Below are positions 38,160-41,455 of a stretch of 41,455 bases of DNA, in pieces. Both the position numbers and the translations under genes were made by a program. The stretch spans positions 1 to 41,455 of the forward strand of contig JAFGTW010000026.1 in assembly GCA_016938835.1 (NCBI GenBank). Direction: 5' to 3'. The notes under the pieces were generated by a model, which did not search any database, was not told the origin of the DNA, and was given only the letters and a program-made list of their open reading frames with translations. Numbering within the stretch: the first letter of the stretch is position 1; each line of letters begins with the position of its first letter. Source of the DNA: Patescibacteria group bacterium. GTDB lineage: Bacteria; Patescibacteriota; Patescibacteriia; Patescibacteriales; UBA12465.

Positions 38160-40223
38160 TTATTCTAAGTGAGCCTCATTGTCTTTGTTGGTAAGCAGAC
38201 GTTTTTTAATTAAAGGGTACTTGGATAAATCAGGGTCGCGATTTATTATTTCAGCAGCCGCTGTTTGGGCTTTTTTGATAAGCTCATGGTCAAACAGAGA
38301 GGCAATTTTTAATTCCGGAAAGCCGCTCTGCACTAATCCATATAAATCACCAGCTCCTCTCAATTTTAAATCCATCTTGGCCAAGGAAAGGCCATCGTTG
38401 TATTTACTTAAAGCTTGTAATCTTAAAGCGGTTTTAGGATTTTGTTGATCATTGCTAGCTAGCAAAAGACAGTATGATTGCTGGTCGCCGCGACCAACTC
38501 GTCCTCGAAATTGATGTAATTGTGCTAAACCGAAACGTTCTGCTCCTTCGATTAACATAACACTAGCATTAGGCACGTTAACGCCAACCTCAACCACAGC
38601 CGTGGCTACTAAAATATTTATTTTACCTTCAGTAAATTCCTTCATTATTTTTTCCTTTTCTGCGCTTTTAAGGCGACCATGAATAAGACCAATATTTAGC
38701 TGCGGAAAAATTTCATTTTTTAAATGTTTATATTCACTTGTGGCTGACTTTACTCCCAGTTTATCAGACTCATCAACTAAGGGACAAATAATAAAAGCTT
38801 GTTGGCTTAAATTTATTTTTTGTAAAATAAAATCATAGGCTTGCTGGCGATTATCTTCGGAAATTATTTTAGTAATAATTGACTTACGATTTTTTGGTAG
38901 TTCTTTAATTAGAGATAAATTAAGATCGCCGTAAATAGCTAGAGCGAGAGAACGGGGAATAGGAGTGGCAGTCATAGAGAGGAAGTGGGGCCATAGCTCT
39001 CCACTTTGCTGTAATTTATGTCTTTGACGAACGCCAAAGCGATGCTGTTCATCTACAATCACTAGGGCTAGACGGGGGATATTATAATTTTGAATTAAGG
39101 CTTGGGTACCAATAATTATTTCAGCTTCGTTAATAATTTTTTGTCTTCGTTCATCTTTCTTTTTTGGCAACTCAAAATTAGCTTCCGCCTGGCTGCCGGT
39201 GAGTAGGGCGAGTTTAGTATTAAAAGGCACCAGTAATTTACTAATACTACTATAATGCTGGCTGGCCAATATTTCAGTAGGAGCCATTAAGGCTCCTTGG
39301 TATTTATTTATTGCCACATTAAATAAGGCCATGGCGGCTACGACGGTTTTCCCAGAACCAACATCCCCTTCAAGTAATCTAGACATAGGAGAATTACGAT
39401 TAATGTCTTGTAGAATTTCCCAGGCAGCTTGTTTTTGTCCAGCGGTAAGAGTGAAGGGCAATCGATTAACAAATTGTCTGGTTAGTATTTCTTGGAAGGG
39501 AACTTTAGGGGCGGGTTTATTTTGGAGTTGATATTTGAGGGTTTGTGAGCGTAATTGTCTTAAAAATAATTCATCAAAACCTAATCTCTGTCGAGCTTTT
39601 TGAGCCTCTTTTAAATTTTGAGGAAAGTGCGCCTGTTTAATGGCTTCGGCTATAGGTAATAAGTCTAATTTTTTTAAAATATCCGCCGGTAACCACTCTT
39701 CAATTTTAGTGGCGGCTGGTAAAGCTTGTTTGATTAAAAAGCGTAATTGTTTCTCGGTTATACTGCTTGTTAGAGAGTAAACAGGAACTAAGCCTTGGGT
39801 GTGAATTAATTGCTTATCGCTGGTTTTTTCATATTGTGGAGAAACAAGGCTGAGTTGACCATAACTTTCAGCTGTCTTTCCGGCTAAAGAAACGAGGTCG
39901 CCTGGTTTCAGGTTTTGAGCGATAAAGGGCTGATTAAACCAAATAACTTTAATTGTGCCACTTTCATCACTAACAAGAGCTTCTGTTAATTGTCTTTTTT
40001 GTCTGAAGCTACGTTTGTTTTGAATTAACTCAATAGTACCGCTAATACTAACACTCTGTCCGGCTATAACTTTATTGATTGGCGTAGTCTGACTAAAGTC
40101 GTCATAACGAAAAGGGAAATAAAAAAGTAAGTCTTGAACTGTTTCTAGCCCCAGTTTTTTTAGATGTTGAGCAGTACTGTTGCCGACTCGATTAAGAGCC
40201 GATAGAGGAACGCTAAGTAGCAT
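38160..40223 (-). CDS. recG: ATP-dependent DNA helicase RecG
   Basis: SRLLEGDVGSGKTVVAAMAL, VIVDEQHRFGVRQRHKL, LSMTATPIPRSLALAIYGDL, VGRGDQQSYCLLL. ORF opens at 40280 but that overlaps a tRNA; Met at 40223 (MLLSVPLSALNRVGNS) preferred. Confidence 0.95.
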   Translation of the reverse strand: MLLSVPLSALNRVGNSTAQHLKKLGLETVQDLLFYFPFRYDDFSQTTPINKVIAGQSVSISGTIELIQNKRSFRQKRQLTEALVSDESGTIKVIWFNQPFIAQNLKPGDLVSLAGKTAESYGQLSLVSPQYEKTSDKQLIHTQGLVPVYSLTSSITEKQLRFLIKQALPAATKIEEWLPADILKKLDLLPIAEAIKQAHFPQNLKEAQKARQRLGFDELFLRQLRSQTLKYQLQNKPAPKVPFQEILTRQFVNRLPFTLTAGQKQAAWEILQDINRNSPMSRLLEGDVGSGKTVVAAMALFNVAINKYQGALMAPTEILASQHYSSISKLLVPFNTKLALLTGSQAEANFELPKKKDERRQKIINEAEIIIGTQALIQNYNIPRLALVIVDEQHRFGVRQRHKLQQSGELWPHFLSMTATPIPRSLALAIYGDLNLSLIKELPKNRKSIITKIISEDNRQQAYDFILQKINLSQQAFIICPLVDESDKLGVKSATSEYKHLKNEIFPQLNIGLIHGRLKSAEKEKIMKEFTEGKINILVATAVVEVGVNVPNASVMLIEGAERFGLAQLHQFRGRVGRGDQQSYCLLLASNDQQNPKTALRLQALSKYNDGLSLAKMDLKLRGAGDLYGLVQSGFPELKIASLFDHELIKKAQTAAAEIINRDPDLSKYPLIKKRLLTNKDNEAHLE

Positions 40224-40271
40224 TTTACAAAAATAAGCGCCAAACAGGCGCCTATTATTAAGATATTTATG

Positions 40272-40343
40272 TGCCCCCACCAGGAATCGAACCTGGATTA
40301 CAAGATCCGCAATCTTGCGTTCTATCCATTAAACTATAAGGGC
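40272..40343 (-). tRNA. tRNA-Arg (anticodon GCG)
   Basis: Minus strand GCCCTTATAGTTTAATGGATAGAACGCAAGATTGCGGATCTTGTAATCCAGGTTCGATTCCTGGTGGGGGCA; acceptor, D, anticodon (CAAGA/TCTTG) and T (CCAGG/CCTGG) stems pair; loop TTGCGGA; A20 and C35 Arg identity positions; no encoded CCA. Confidence 0.9.
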
Positions 40344-40375
40344 TAAAAAAGATATTTCACGATAGGCGAATTATA

Positions 40376-40912
40376 CTATAGCTTCAGCAATTTCGTCAAC
40401 TGTTCAGATAAAGGTGGCCCAACACGATCTAAATCCTCATCCAAGTAGCTTAATAGATAGTTGCGCACTGTTAAAGCATCTTGTCTGCGTAAAGGAATAG
40501 CTAAGCGTGGCATCATTTTGTTGTTAAATTCAAAATATAAATTTTTGATGCTTTGTTTGGGTTTATACAAAACGCAAAAGTTTTTTATAGTATCATAATC
40601 ATAGAAGCGGCGACCAATATTAACCCCTTCGGGGCCCAGTTTAATAGTTACCATGCGTGCTTCCTGACTATCATGAACAATCATAATAGCGATGGAAATA
40701 ATAATAATAAGAGCAAAAAGAAAGTTGGAATTAGCGCCAAGAAAAATAATGTGCCAACTACTAATAGTGAAAAATGAGAAAAATAAACAAGCGAAAATAA
40801 AAAGTCCAGCTAGTATATACCAATTTTTATTTCTTTTAGGTTTTGAATACTCTGGCACCTGCCATTGAATGATATTTTTTGAGTTATTTTTTTCAGACAT
40901 ATTGTTTGACAA
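40376..40912 (-). CDS. Hypothetical membrane protein
   Basis: 178 aa; two TM (WYILAGLFIFACLFFSFFTI; FLFALIIIISIAIMIV) then a soluble PH-like-sized domain; start may be the second Met (40900). Confidence 0.7.
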   Translation of the reverse strand: MSNNMSEKNNSKNIIQWQVPEYSKPKRNKNWYILAGLFIFACLFFSFFTISSWHIIFLGANSNFLFALIIIISIAIMIVHDSQEARMVTIKLGPEGVNIGRRFYDYDTIKNFCVLYKPKQSIKNLYFEFNNKMMPRLAIPLRRQDALTVRNYLLSYLDEDLDRVGPPLSEQLTKLLKL

Positions 40913-40934
40913 GCAATAATAGATTTTATATAGT
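40906..40934 (+). promoter_or_regulatory. Putative sigma70-type promoter directed toward tRNA-Ser region
   Basis: TTGACA - 17 nt - TATAGT on + strand. Confidence 0.45.
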
Positions 40935-41097
40935 GATTATACCATAAAAATGAAAAGAAAAAAATGGGGTAAGAGCTTTTTTTTATTTGTTAATTATAGA
41001 CATGTAAATATATTATTTATTGGACAATAGATATAAAAAAAGGATAAAATAAGGGAGTGGACAGTAGGCAATAAAAGCGTTAAGCTTTAAGGGTTGA

Positions 41098-41206
41098 AGA
41101 CAATTGAATACACATTGGAGAGGTGGCTGTCCGCCAGCTGGCGGAGGCTGAAAGCGTTAATGTTTTATTTTTTGAGACAATTGAATACACATTGGAGAGG
41201 TGGCTG
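41098..41206. repeat. Tandem duplication (77-bp period) of tRNA-Ser 5' flank and 5' end
   Basis: AGACAATTGAATACACATTGGAGAGGTGGCTG at 41098-41129 and again at 41175-41206; AAAGCGTTAA at 41074 and 41151 has the same 77-bp offset. Confidence 0.9.
41117..41156 (+). pseudogene. Truncated tRNA-Ser 5' fragment containing a 16-bp palindrome
   Basis: GGAGAGGTGGCTG + TCCGCCAGCTGGCGGA + GGCTGAAAGCG versus the intact gene GGAGAGGTGGCTG + AGC + GGCTGAAAGCG; no anticodon arm follows. Confidence 0.8.
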
Positions 41207-41286
41207 AGCGGCTGAAAGCGGCAGGTTGCTAACCTGTTATAGGAGTTTTGCTTCTATCCGGGGTTCGAATCCCCGCCTCTCCGCCA
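41194..41286 (+). tRNA. tRNA-Ser (anticodon GCT), CCA encoded
   Basis: GGAGAGG/CCTCTCC acceptor, loop TTGCTAA, long variable arm TAGGAGTTTTGCTTCTA, T-arm CGGGGTTCGAATCCCCG, GCCA end. Confidence 0.95.
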
Positions 41287-41294
41287 GAATAATA

Positions 41295-41319
41295 AATAGG
41301 CTTAAATTAGCCTATTTTT
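41295..41319 (+). terminator. Terminator after tRNA-Ser
   Basis: AATAGGCT taaatt AGCCTATT followed by TTT. Confidence 0.75.
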
Positions 41320-41329
41320 ATTATTATTA

Positions 41330-41358
41330 TTGACATAAATTAAATAAAGTGATATATT
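41330..41358 (+). promoter_or_regulatory. Near-consensus sigma70-type promoter for gene starting at about 41447
   Basis: TTGACA - 17 nt - TATATT, with TGA before the -10; leader with hairpin TTTCGC/GCGAAA (41392-41411); ATG at 41447 runs off the window. Confidence 0.7.
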
Positions 41359-41455
41359 AATTTAATATTCAAATGTTGAGTATTGCCCTAATTTCGCCGG
41401 GAAGTGCGAAAAAAACAGTATTATTAACAATTCAAAGGTATTTATCATGGAAAAA

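Noticed and set aside
40224-40280. N-terminal extension of recG (MGAHKYLNNRRLFGAYFCK)
   Set aside because: Overlaps the tRNA-Arg gene; Met at 40223 matches the usual RecG start.
1-41455. CRISPR array or rRNA genes
   Set aside because: No regularly spaced direct repeats and no rRNA-like conserved stretches seen.

Overview
This window looks like a chromosomal segment of a Candidate Phyla Radiation / Patescibacteria genome (inference from gene content; no database search was run). Housekeeping genes are leuS, ksgA/rsmA, gltX, metK, ahcY, radA, recG, an exodeoxyribonuclease III, a 2-oxoacid:ferredoxin oxidoreductase operon, one tRNA-Arg and one tRNA-Ser. Interspersed among them are parts of a type IV secretion-like envelope machine: two T4SS-type pilin-domain proteins with Cys-rich extensions (one fused to an NlpC/P60 hydrolase), a VirB6/TrbL-like membrane protein, PrgI, a TraC-like protein, a VirB4 ATPase, and a giant 2676-aa Cys-rich modular secreted protein. 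No relaxase or VirD4 was recognised. The main points for a second look are: (1) the pilin genes interleaved and translationally coupled with the por operon; (2) the giant protein with about ten C-x5-G-C motifs, jelly-roll-like modules and a PKD-like C-terminus; (3) a 77-bp tandem duplication of the 5' end of tRNA-Ser whose upstream copy carries a perfect 16-bp palindrome; (4) a nested inverted-repeat array in the ahcY-metK gap; (5) a 22-bp-stem hairpin leader before a small membrane protein gene; (6) a Bacteroidetes-style lipoprotein; and (7) a tRNA-Arg with anticodon GCG.
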